From assembly GCA_004193595.1 (NCBI GenBank), contig RPGQ01000037.1, positions 116,827 to 180,826 on the forward strand: a stretch of 64,000 nt of DNA. Direction: 5' to 3'. The notes beneath the pieces were generated by a model. That model was not told where the DNA came from and ran no database searches. It saw only the letters and a program-made list of their open reading frames with translations. The translations under genes were made by a program, and so were the position numbers. The stretch is from Desulfobacteraceae bacterium Eth-SRB2. Its GTDB lineage: Bacteria; Desulfobacterota; Desulfobacteria; Desulfobacterales; UBA11574. This document shows, one piece after another, positions 55,997 through 63,398 of the stretch (positions are counted from its first letter, which is position 1; each line of letters begins with the position of its first letter).

Positions 55997-58009
55997 TTAT
56001 TTGCAGCCTTGCAACTGATTCAATCGAAAATAAAAACCTTTTTTTTGCATTAATTCTAAGTGGTTTCCAGCCTCGACAATCTTTCCTCTGCTCAGCACGA
56101 TAATTTTATCAGCCCCCCGGGCCGTTGAAAGCCGGTGGGCGACAATTATGGATGTTCTGTTTGCCATGAGATTAAATAAAGCTTCCTGTATTTTATATTC
56201 GGTCTCCGAATCGATATATGAGGTTGCTTCATCAAGTATAATAAGGTCCGGATCGCGTGCAAAAGCCCTTGCAATGGATATTAACTGGCGTTCACCGCTT
56301 GAGATTGACGCCCCCCCTTCAGAGAGCACGGAATCAAGGCCGGCCGGCAATCTGTCTATGAAGGGTTTGCAATTTGAGCCTTCTATAATTTGCTCCAGGG
56401 CCGTTTCTGAAATATCGCTTTTCCCCAGGGTAATATTATCCCGTATGGTTTCTGAAAACAAAAAAGGATCCTGCATGACCAGCGCCATTTTAGCTCTCAA
56501 ATAAGGAGTGGATATTTTTTTGATATCCATCCCGTTTAGAAGAACCTGCCCGGATGAAGGATCATAAAAACGGATGATAAGATTAATTATCGACGTCTTG
56601 CCTGATCCTGTGGGTCCAACAAGAGCCAGGATTTTCCCGGCAGTTATGCTGAAAGACACATTTTTAAGAACGGTTTCACCTTCAATATAACCGAAGGAAA
56701 CATTTTTCAGGGAGACTTCCGAAATTTTTCCCAAAGTCTGTCTTTGAGTTTCTAAGCCGGATGTTGTGCCGGATTCAACAGCGGGAGCAACCTGCGGCAG
56801 GCTTTGCGCGCTATCCAGGATCAAAAATATCCTTTCCGCCGATGCCATTGAATTTTGCAGGATGTTGTATTTTTCAGCAATGTCCCGGATGGGTCTGAAA
56901 AACATCTTCATATATGAAAGAAAGGCGACAAGGGCGCCCAGACTGATGCTTTCCGCAAGGACTTTACTTCCGCCATAAAAAATCACAAGCGCAATGGCAA
57001 CTGCCCCCAGAAGTTCTATAATCGGCATAAACACCGCGAAAACATGTACCTGTCTCATGCCGGCCAGGTAGTGCTCATGATTCAGCTTTTTGAAACCAAG
57101 ATAATTTCTCTTCTCCTGTAAAAATAACTGAATCACCTTTATCCCGCCGATGGTTTCCGAAAACCGTGTATTTATCTCTGCGATCTTAAGCCGTAAGATT
57201 CTGAATGCTTCCCTGGCCTGACCTGAAAAATGAATGGATGCATACAGAACAAAAGGGATTACCGTAAAACAAACCAACGCCAGGCGCCAGTTAATACTCA
57301 GGAGAACAAGGGTGATCCCTGCCAGCAGAAAAAGATCCTTGAAAACAAATACGATAACCGAAGTGAACAGTTCATGCATGTTCTGAATATCATTTGCAAC
57401 CCGAGTCACCAGACGTCCCACGGGATTGCGCGTAAAAAACGCAACCGACAGGCTCTGGATATGTGAAAACAGTGTCACTCTCAGATCATGCATGATCATT
57501 TGGCCGGTATATTCCATGATGATGACCTGCACCATATTGAGGACAAATCCGGCCATGACCATGGCAAGGAAAATACCCGTAATAAAAGTGACGCCGGCAA
57601 GATCATCTTTGCGCAGTATTGCAAGATCTTTTTTTCCCATTTGAGAAAGATCGTCAAAAGATATTCGCGCCAAGGATTCATCTATTTCGAAACGGTCGGA
57701 ATATTTATTGACAATCGCCTGGATTGCAGGATCGGTGATATCCGCCTCTAAGTATCTGATGTTATCATCGGCAGAATCCGGGCGCTTGTTCACAGCGGAT
57801 TCCCTTTGCGGTACAATATAGCGGTCAATAGCAATTTTAGTAACGTACGGAAGGGAAAGGTCCAACAGGGTTATGAAAACAACCAAAATGATCGAGCAGA
57901 GCAACAGCAGACGGTAAGGCAGGGTATAGGGATAAAGCCGTTTTAATAATTTTACATCATAAGGCTTGCCCAGCTGTTTTTCCTCAAAATAACCGAAATC
58001 AGAATGCAT
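55997..58009 (-). CDS. ABC exporter half-transporter (subunit with canonical Glu)
   Basis: 670 aa. N-terminal TM domain with six helices, but with a soluble insertion of about 75 residues between TM1 and TM2 (PQRESAVNKRPDSADDNIRY... to ...AILRKDDLAG). NBD: Walker A GPTGSGKTSII, degenerate signature SISSGERQL, Walker B LIILDEATSYID with the catalytic Glu. It follows and overlaps the other subunit by 11 bp and should form a heterodimer with it. Lipid, drug or peptide export is possible. Confidence 0.9.
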   Translation of the reverse strand: MHSDFGYFEEKQLGKPYDVKLLKRLYPYTLPYRLLLLCSIILVVFITLLDLSLPYVTKIAIDRYIVPQRESAVNKRPDSADDNIRYLEADITDPAIQAIVNKYSDRFEIDESLARISFDDLSQMGKKDLAILRKDDLAGVTFITGIFLAMVMAGFVLNMVQVIIMEYTGQMIMHDLRVTLFSHIQSLSVAFFTRNPVGRLVTRVANDIQNMHELFTSVIVFVFKDLFLLAGITLVLLSINWRLALVCFTVIPFVLYASIHFSGQAREAFRILRLKIAEINTRFSETIGGIKVIQLFLQEKRNYLGFKKLNHEHYLAGMRQVHVFAVFMPIIELLGAVAIALVIFYGGSKVLAESISLGALVAFLSYMKMFFRPIRDIAEKYNILQNSMASAERIFLILDSAQSLPQVAPAVESGTTSGLETQRQTLGKISEVSLKNVSFGYIEGETVLKNVSFSITAGKILALVGPTGSGKTSIINLIIRFYDPSSGQVLLNGMDIKKISTPYLRAKMALVMQDPFLFSETIRDNITLGKSDISETALEQIIEGSNCKPFIDRLPAGLDSVLSEGGASISSGERQLISIARAFARDPDLIILDEATSYIDSETEYKIQEALFNLMANRTSIIVAHRLSTARGADKIIVLSRGKIVEAGNHLELMQKKGFYFRLNQLQGCK

Positions 58010-59756
58010 ATTCCTCTTCTATCTCCTGGAGACGGAATGTTTTTGCGTAATATTTATCCTGCGCCATCAACTCCGAATGATTACCGGATTCTACCATACG
58101 ACCCTTTTCAAGGGCGATAATCTGATCGGCAAATCCAACGGCGGAAAGCCGGTGCGAGACAATGATAATGGTCTTGTAACCGGCCATGGATCGGATGGTT
58201 TTTATGATGGCGTCACCGGTTTCCATATCAACCTGACTGATGGGATCATCCAGTATTATGATTGATGAATCCTTGAGCAAAGCACGTGCCAGGGCAACAC
58301 GCTGTTTCTGGCCGCCGGAAAGGACAATCCCCTTTTCACCCACCAGGGTCTCAAAACCGTCCGGAAACGACGTTATGGTCTCATAAATAGATGCTGCTTC
58401 AGCCGCCCGGATCAATTCCCGATCTTTTATTTCTTTATTCCCGAAGGTTATGTTTTCATGAATTGTACCGGCAAATAAAAAGGGTTCCTGGGGCATCAAT
58501 GAAATCCGGGATCTCAAATCACGAACCTTTAGCTTGCGAATATCTATCCCGTCTAACATAATACTCCCCTGTGACACGTCAAAGATCCTGGGAATCAGGT
58601 TTAAAAGGGTTGATTTGCCGCTTCCCGGAGGGCCGACTATTCCCAGAATCTTCCCATAATCGAGTTTTATATCAATGCCATCCAGAACCGAAAATAAGCC
58701 GGATTTATGAACATCAGGTACATAGGAAAATGAAACATTTTCAAAAACCACGGATTCCTTAACCGGTTTAAGAATAACTCCCCCCGGACGATCATCAATT
58801 TCCGGCAACGTCTGAATTATTTTGTCGATTCTTTCCAGTGATGCTTTGCCCCGCTGGATAAGGTTTGTTACCCATCCGATAGCCATCATGGGCCATGTCA
58901 GGAGCCCGAGATAGCTTATGAAGGCGACAAAATCTCCCGGAGTTATGGTAAAAGTTATGGTCTGCCTGCCTCCTAAAAAAAGCACGATGGCAAGGCTTAC
59001 GTTTGAGAAAAAAACCATCATGGGGAAAAAAGACCCGGTAATTTTCACCAGGCTTAAATTTTTACCGATATAATCCTTTGAAACATCTTCAACCCGGGAT
59101 GCCGCCTCCTGTTGTTGGTTATACGCCTTTATAATACGAATTCCTGCAAACCGTTCTCTCACCACTTCTGTTAAATCCGAAAACGCCCCTTGCACCTTCC
59201 CGTAAAGGCGGTGCATTTTTTTACTGAAAAAACGGGTCCCCAAAATGATCATGGGCATAGGTATGAGCACAAAAACGGTCAGTTTGACATTGATGTATGC
59301 CATAAAACCGATTGCTGCGGTACCGAGAACTATTGCGTCGGTGAGCGCTACCATGCCCATTCCGGTGGCCATGCGTATATGTTGAATATCATTTGTGGCA
59401 TGTGCCATGAGATCGCCGGTTTTGACTTTATCGAAATATGAGGCGGAAAGGGTCTGAATATGGTCAAAAAGCTTGTTGCGAAGGCCTTCTTCAACCCGCC
59501 GGGATGTGCCGATGAGACAGCGTCGCCACAGATAACGAAACATACCGATCAAAACGGCAATCCCCACGATGTAAAGCGCATAGGTTAACAGGATAATGAT
59601 ATCGATCCTGTAGGCAGTAAGATCGTCTACCGCCCATTTTATAATTCGGGGGATAATAAGCTGCAAAAAATCTACCGCAATCAGACAAGCAAGGCCCAAT
59701 AAGATGAAAAATCGCCTTTCCAATAGATAAGGTTTTATTAAATAGAAAGATTTCAT
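57999..59756 (-). CDS. ABC exporter half-transporter (subunit with degenerate site)
   Basis: 585 aa. Six TM helices, then an NBD with Walker A GPPGSGKSTLL, signature LSGGQKQRVALARAL and Walker B SIIILDDPISQVD, in which Asp replaces the catalytic Glu. This asymmetry is typical of heterodimeric ABC exporters, in which one ATP site is degenerate. Its stop overlaps the start of the partner. Confidence 0.9.
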   Translation of the reverse strand: MKSFYLIKPYLLERRFFILLGLACLIAVDFLQLIIPRIIKWAVDDLTAYRIDIIILLTYALYIVGIAVLIGMFRYLWRRCLIGTSRRVEEGLRNKLFDHIQTLSASYFDKVKTGDLMAHATNDIQHIRMATGMGMVALTDAIVLGTAAIGFMAYINVKLTVFVLIPMPMIILGTRFFSKKMHRLYGKVQGAFSDLTEVVRERFAGIRIIKAYNQQQEAASRVEDVSKDYIGKNLSLVKITGSFFPMMVFFSNVSLAIVLFLGGRQTITFTITPGDFVAFISYLGLLTWPMMAIGWVTNLIQRGKASLERIDKIIQTLPEIDDRPGGVILKPVKESVVFENVSFSYVPDVHKSGLFSVLDGIDIKLDYGKILGIVGPPGSGKSTLLNLIPRIFDVSQGSIMLDGIDIRKLKVRDLRSRISLMPQEPFLFAGTIHENITFGNKEIKDRELIRAAEAASIYETITSFPDGFETLVGEKGIVLSGGQKQRVALARALLKDSSIIILDDPISQVDMETGDAIIKTIRSMAGYKTIIIVSHRLSAVGFADQIIALEKGRMVESGNHSELMAQDKYYAKTFRLQEIEEEYAF

Positions 59757-59872
59757 ATGATTGAACGTCTCACAACCTTTTCCAAGAGTATGACACGAGG
59801 TATTTTTGCTTTCAAGTATGAAGATGAAAAAAAGTGGGGGGGCAGAGTCATAAGCGCTAATTTAGACGCAGG

Positions 59873-60228
59873 GTCATTCCGGCGAAGGCCGGAATCCAGT
59901 CAAACAATCGTATGATACAAATCCTGCCAGTTTGGATTGTTGCTCTCAATCAATTCCAGTTTCCATTTTCGTTTCCAATCTTTCAATCGCTTCTCTCGAA
60001 TAATTGCGGATTCCATATTCCCGTGTAATTCATACCAAACCAGTCGATGAACATTGTAGCGTTTGGTAAATCCTTCTACCATATTATTTTTATGCTCCCA
60101 TATCCTCTTTACGAGGTCTGAAGTCACACCGATATAGAGCGTACCATTTCGTTTGCTTGCTAAAATATATACCGCTGGCTGTTTATTCACTGATGCCTTC
60201 CTGGATTCCGGCTTTCGCCGGAATGACA
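59873..60228. mobile_element. GIY-YIG unit between inverted CATTCCGGC repeats
   Basis: The 27-nt GTCATTCCGGCGAAGGCCGG... sequence at 59873-59899 is repeated in inverse at 60202-60228 with one mismatch. The GIY-YIG gene lies exactly between, its stop at the inner edge of one arm and its upstream region in the other. Such CATTCCGGCGAAAGCCGGAA repeats are widespread near this type of gene in proteobacteria. It may be a small mobile unit, but no target duplication is seen. Confidence 0.65.
59900..60190 (-). CDS. GIY-YIG endonuclease-like protein
   Basis: 96 aa from the GTG at 60190 (GGAAGG about 6 nt upstream). An open frame to 60229 would be read through the inverted repeat (RRKPESRKAS) and is unlikely to be the start. 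GIY-YIG motif: VYILASKRNGTLYIGVTSD, catalytic Arg in VKRIWEHKN, and Glu in ESAIIREKRLKDWKRKWKLELIE. This UvrC-like single-domain family (YhbQ/URI group) has unclear function. Confidence 0.88.
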   Translation of the reverse strand: MNKQPAVYILASKRNGTLYIGVTSDLVKRIWEHKNNMVEGFTKRYNVHRLVWYELHGNMESAIIREKRLKDWKRKWKLELIESNNPNWQDLYHTIV

Positions 60229-60361
60229 ACCCCTAGACTTATAGGTTGAGCTTATGGGAGGTCAGAAGTTCGGGGGGGTGTAACAATTATCAAAAATATG
60301 TTCCGGTTGACCCGCGTCTGAGCTTACGAACTCATCGTGGGTTTTTTTGATAGGAAAGGTT

Positions 60362-60385
60362 GGCCCCCCGGATTCCGGGGGGGCT
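60362..60385 (-). terminator. GC-rich hairpin after the zinc-ribbon gene
   Basis: GCCCCCCGG (60363-60371) pairs with CCGGGGGGGC (60375-60384) over three loop bases. On the minus strand it follows the 60396 stop by about 10 bp. The downstream sequence has only short T tracts, so it may be a weak terminator. Confidence 0.5.
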
Positions 60386-60395
60386 AATCTTAAAG

Positions 60396-60578
60396 TTAAA
60401 ATGGTTTGAACGGCTCGATTTTCTTGCCGCACCGAGCGCAGAGAATTTCTTTTTCCTCCACTTCTTCATTGGTCACCGGATCAGTTATGCCTCTCTGGGC
60501 CGTGACCATTTCCTCCATGTTAAGACATTGTCTGCAAACTATTTTATCTGCAATCTTAGTGGCTGCAAAAACTGACAT
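60396..60578 (-). CDS. Small zinc-ribbon protein linked to the acyl-CoA ligase
   Basis: 60 aa: VCRQCLNMEEMVTAQRG and ILCARCGKKIEPFKPF give two CxxC knuckles for one zinc. Good RBS (AAGGAGG). It lies 97 bp downstream of the ligase on the same strand with a strong hairpin between them. It may be a ligase-associated regulator or scaffold; the function is unknown. Confidence 0.68.
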   Translation of the reverse strand: MSVFAATKIADKIVCRQCLNMEEMVTAQRGITDPVTNEEVEEKEILCARCGKKIEPFKPF

Positions 60579-60612
60579 TATTTTCCTCCTTTTATTTAGT
60601 AGTTATACATTA

Positions 60613-60642
60613 TTTCCCTCACTCCCAACGGAGTGAGGGAAA
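60613..60642 (-). promoter_or_regulatory. 13-bp perfect hairpin between ligase and zinc-ribbon genes
   Basis: TTTCCCTCACTCC (60613-60625) pairs perfectly with GGAGTGAGGGAAA (60630-60642) around a 4-nt loop. It would partly terminate or stabilise the ligase mRNA and set the level of the small downstream gene. A T-run is short on the minus strand. Confidence 0.6.
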
Positions 60643-60675
60643 ATTATAATGAGTATTACAACTACTAAATGCTTT

Positions 60676-62322
60676 TTATTTGGGCGGTCTCAAATGACGC
60701 CGCAAAAGTTTGCCGGTGGGTGTTCTCGGCAATTCATCCATGTACTCCATGACTCTGGGGAGCTTGTAGATGGCGATGTGCTCCTTCAAAAATGTTTTGA
60801 GTTCTTCAAATAACTCGTCGTTGCCCTCAAACCCTTCTTTCAGCACCACACAGGCCTTGGTAATCTGACCCTTGTCCGGATCGGGAATGCCGACCACACC
60901 GGCTTCTGCAATGGCCGGATGTTTTTCTAAAGCCTCTTCAATTTCGGCAGGGCCGATACGGTAACCCGAGCTTTTAATCATGTCGTCTTCTCGGGATACA
61001 AAGAAAATATTTCCGTCTGCTTTCATAAAAACCGAATCACCCATCTGATTCCAACCGTCTACAACGCCTTTCTTCTGGGATTTGATAAGCTTCCCATCAT
61101 TCTCGTAAGGCTTCCAGTACAGGCTTCCCGAGGGTCCCTTGATAACCATGCTGCCGACTTGATCCGGCTTGCAATCATTCCAATCCGGATCAACCACCTT
61201 ACACTGTACGCCGGGGATGGCTTTACCGATGGAGTCCGGCATGGGCACATCGTTCATAACGTTTGAAGTCACCAGGTGGAGCATTTCCGTACCGCCCAGG
61301 CCTTCCCAGATGGGCTGGCCGGTGAGTTCCGTCCAGGTCTTCAGGGTCTCGGCGCCCAGAGCATCTCCGCCGGAAGTGTAAAGACGAACTGAGCTGCTGT
61401 CATAATCTTTGAATTTGGGGAACTTCATCAATGCTCTGTATGCGGTGGGCAGACCGGTGAGGATCGTAATTTTGTGCTTTTCGATAAGTTCCATCATGTC
61501 CGGCGGCGAGAACTTCGGAATCAGTGATATGGCCGCGCACCCTTCAAAGGGCATGAGCGTAAAGGTCCCGAAACCGGCGGCAAATGACACCGGCGCGGCG
61601 CCACCCAGAACATCACCGGGCTTCATCTTGTAGACATGTTTGTTAACCATTTTGGTCTCTATGACGATGGGACGGATAAAATGAACACATCCCTTGGGCA
61701 TGCCGGTGGTTCCTGAAGTATACAGCATAATACCGATGTCGTCCCCTTTGAGCATGGTCGCTTCCAGATCGGCGGAACCCGCCTCCAGCATCTCTTCAAA
61801 AACCAAATTACCGGCGGCCTTTACTTCATCGGCATTGCCGCCGATGGTAATGACTCTGGTACCGAATTGGAAATTAGGCTTGGCCTGCTCAACCGGGGGC
61901 ATGAGTGGGGCATTTACAATAAAAAATTTCATTTCCGCGTTGTTGGACACGAACGCCACCTCTTCGCCGGACCACAGGGGCGAGGTGGGTACCGGGATGG
62001 CGCCGATTTTTTCAATGGCAAAGACGGCCACCAGAGCCTGAATCGAATTCACCAGACGAATACCCACACGGTCTTGTGCTTCAACGTCTTCATTTTTCAG
62101 ACTGTTTCCGAACTTGTTTACCATTTCCTGGAGTTGTGCATAGGTGACGATCTGGTCCATGAATTTGATGGCAGCATTGTCACCTCTTCCCTCGCGAACA
62201 TGACGGTCGAGCAAAAAGTCGGTAAGATTCAATTCATCCGGAGTATCTGCAAACTCTTCAGGAACAACATATTCAGGCCACAAATCTTTTGGTGGCAGCA
62301 TATTTTCCGGTATTTTTCCCAT
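60676..62322 (-). CDS. Acyl/aryl-CoA ligase (AMP-forming)
   Basis: 548 aa of the ANL superfamily. A3 P-loop motif IMLYTSGTTGMPKGCVH at about residues 197-213, A5 GLGGTEMLHL, A7/A8 MGDSVFMKADGNIFFVSREDDMIKSSGYRIGPAEIEE and A10 LPRTPTGKLLRRHLR, with the catalytic Lys near the C-terminus. The sequence is closer to benzoate- and 2-aminobenzoate-CoA ligases than to acetyl-CoA synthetase, judging by YTSGTTG and GGTEM. It activates an organic acid to its CoA thioester. It is divergent from a type III CoA-transferase, which may share the pathway. RBS AGGGAGG lies upstream. Confidence 0.87.
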   Translation of the reverse strand: MGKIPENMLPPKDLWPEYVVPEEFADTPDELNLTDFLLDRHVREGRGDNAAIKFMDQIVTYAQLQEMVNKFGNSLKNEDVEAQDRVGIRLVNSIQALVAVFAIEKIGAIPVPTSPLWSGEEVAFVSNNAEMKFFIVNAPLMPPVEQAKPNFQFGTRVITIGGNADEVKAAGNLVFEEMLEAGSADLEATMLKGDDIGIMLYTSGTTGMPKGCVHFIRPIVIETKMVNKHVYKMKPGDVLGGAAPVSFAAGFGTFTLMPFEGCAAISLIPKFSPPDMMELIEKHKITILTGLPTAYRALMKFPKFKDYDSSSVRLYTSGGDALGAETLKTWTELTGQPIWEGLGGTEMLHLVTSNVMNDVPMPDSIGKAIPGVQCKVVDPDWNDCKPDQVGSMVIKGPSGSLYWKPYENDGKLIKSQKKGVVDGWNQMGDSVFMKADGNIFFVSREDDMIKSSGYRIGPAEIEEALEKHPAIAEAGVVGIPDPDKGQITKACVVLKEGFEGNDELFEELKTFLKEHIAIYKLPRVMEYMDELPRTPTGKLLRRHLRPPK

Positions 62323-62459
62323 AACATAAACCTCCCTAATTTTATTGTTGTCTGTTTTTAATGTAACCCGTTTCCATTACTCAACAACCGGTTTTATATC
62401 CCTGCCTGAGCCGGCAGACATGAGTTTAACCTGTTCTAAAGTCGAGTTTTGCCAAAATT

Positions 62460-62523
62460 TCACCCCTGGTGGCGTTCGGACAAACGTTCCGGGGTGATAT
62501 GCTGAAAGCGTTCACCTCCTTTC
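62460..62523 (-). promoter_or_regulatory. Leader hairpin of the ligase mRNA
   Basis: Reading the minus strand, AAAGGAGGTGA (about 62523-62511) is followed by TCACCCC (62497-62491) pairing with GGGGTGA (62466-62460), with 24 nt in the loop. The same TCACCCC could instead pair with part of AAAGGAGGTGA, giving two alternative structures. A GTG inside it opens a 29-codon frame, but the Shine-Dalgarno would overlap the start, so translation is doubtful. Confidence 0.45.
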
Positions 62524-62915
62524 AAAAGAAATTGTTGTGACCAATCGAAAATTTTTATCGGCGATCATCGAATAGGTCGAATAGGTATGGTCAAAATTTT
62601 TCAAACATTTGCCTATAAAATATCCCGCAATAAATTGCAAGCCAAAAAAAAACATTGGTTTTTAAAGCACTTTTCTTTTGACCAAAACCGGGAAAAATGT
62701 TAGGTTTAATTTTTCTTTTTTCACGGAAATAATAGCTTATAGTGTATTCTTAAATATCCGCTAATCTATATATTGTATTTTATTCGATCTTAAACTTTTT
62801 TAAAAAACATTTTCAAATCCATGTTCGGTCTTCCTTTGTCTGTTCGGGATCTTTAGCGATTCAGGTTTATTAACCCTTGATAGCCGGGCGTAAAGGGTAA
62901 ATTAAAAAATATTTT

Positions 62916-63048
62916 TGAATAAAATTCATTTTTTGTTCTTGACAAAACTTATAAACAATTTTAAAAAACACTTTACTCTGAATCAAATTCATTTTTTAAG
63001 TCTATATAAAATTTCAACCGAAAAACTGTATTCATTGAATATAATTCA
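62916..63048. promoter_or_regulatory. Three TGAAT-N3-ATTCA dyads (operator array)
   Basis: Perfect dyads TGAATAAAATTCA (62916-62928), TGAATCAAATTCA (62979-62991) and TGAATATAATTCA (63036-63048), spaced 63 and 57 bp apart. They lie in the AT-rich divergent region between the ligase and CoA-transferase genes. The half-site recalls TetR-family fatty-acid/aromatic regulators such as Bacillus FadR (TGAATGA...TCATTCA). The regulator gene is not in this window. Confidence 0.65.
62939..62967 (+). promoter_or_regulatory. Possible sigma-70 promoter of the CoA-transferase gene
   Basis: TTGACA (62939-62944), a 17-bp spacer and TAAAAA (62962-62967). The -35 is consensus, the -10 is weak. It lies between the first two dyads, so a bound repressor there would block it. 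A second AT-rich TATATAAAAT at 63003-63012 is an alternative -10. Confidence 0.45.
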
Positions 63049-63110
63049 TACATAAATCAGCCTTTCATTTTTTTAGCACAATATTTTATATTTTTTTTAT
63101 CGTATTACCT

Positions 63111-63320
63111 AAAGGAGGTGATGTCAGACTGTTACGCTTTCTGCATAAAGCGGAAAGAAAAACGACCCATCGAAAGGCAAGCAGGAAATTAGAAAAGATA
63201 TTTGCTCGGTTGCCGGCGCAGTAGCTATCAATCACCTATAAAAGGTCGTTTTATCATGGTTGCCGGGGTTAGCCGAAATTCAATCAGAAAGGAGGTGGTA
63301 AAAATCAGTACGGAGGAATC
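63111..63320 (+). ncRNA. Candidate structured mRNA leader of the CoA-transferase gene
   Basis: The leader has four notable features. AAAGGAGGTGATG lies at 63111-63123. A perfect 8-bp hairpin CTTTCTGC/GCGGAAAG lies at 63137-63157. A 9-bp long-range stem AAAACGACC (63159-63167) with GGTCGTTTT (63244-63252) encloses 76 nt. AAAGGAGGTGG recurs at 63288. The true gene start has its own GGAGG at 63388, so the earlier ones are not needed for it. No known riboswitch consensus is recognised. Confidence 0.4.
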
Positions 63321-63398
63321 TATACTGTTCCTCTGAGACTGAAAAGGACTCTGGATCGACTCTTAAGTGGATTACTAACTACTTTTTGGAGGTAAAAT

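Noticed and set aside
62411-62510. 29-codon leader frame upstream of the CoA ligase
   Set aside because: The only start (GTG) overlaps the Shine-Dalgarno itself, so it is unlikely to be translated; kept only as part of the hairpin entry.
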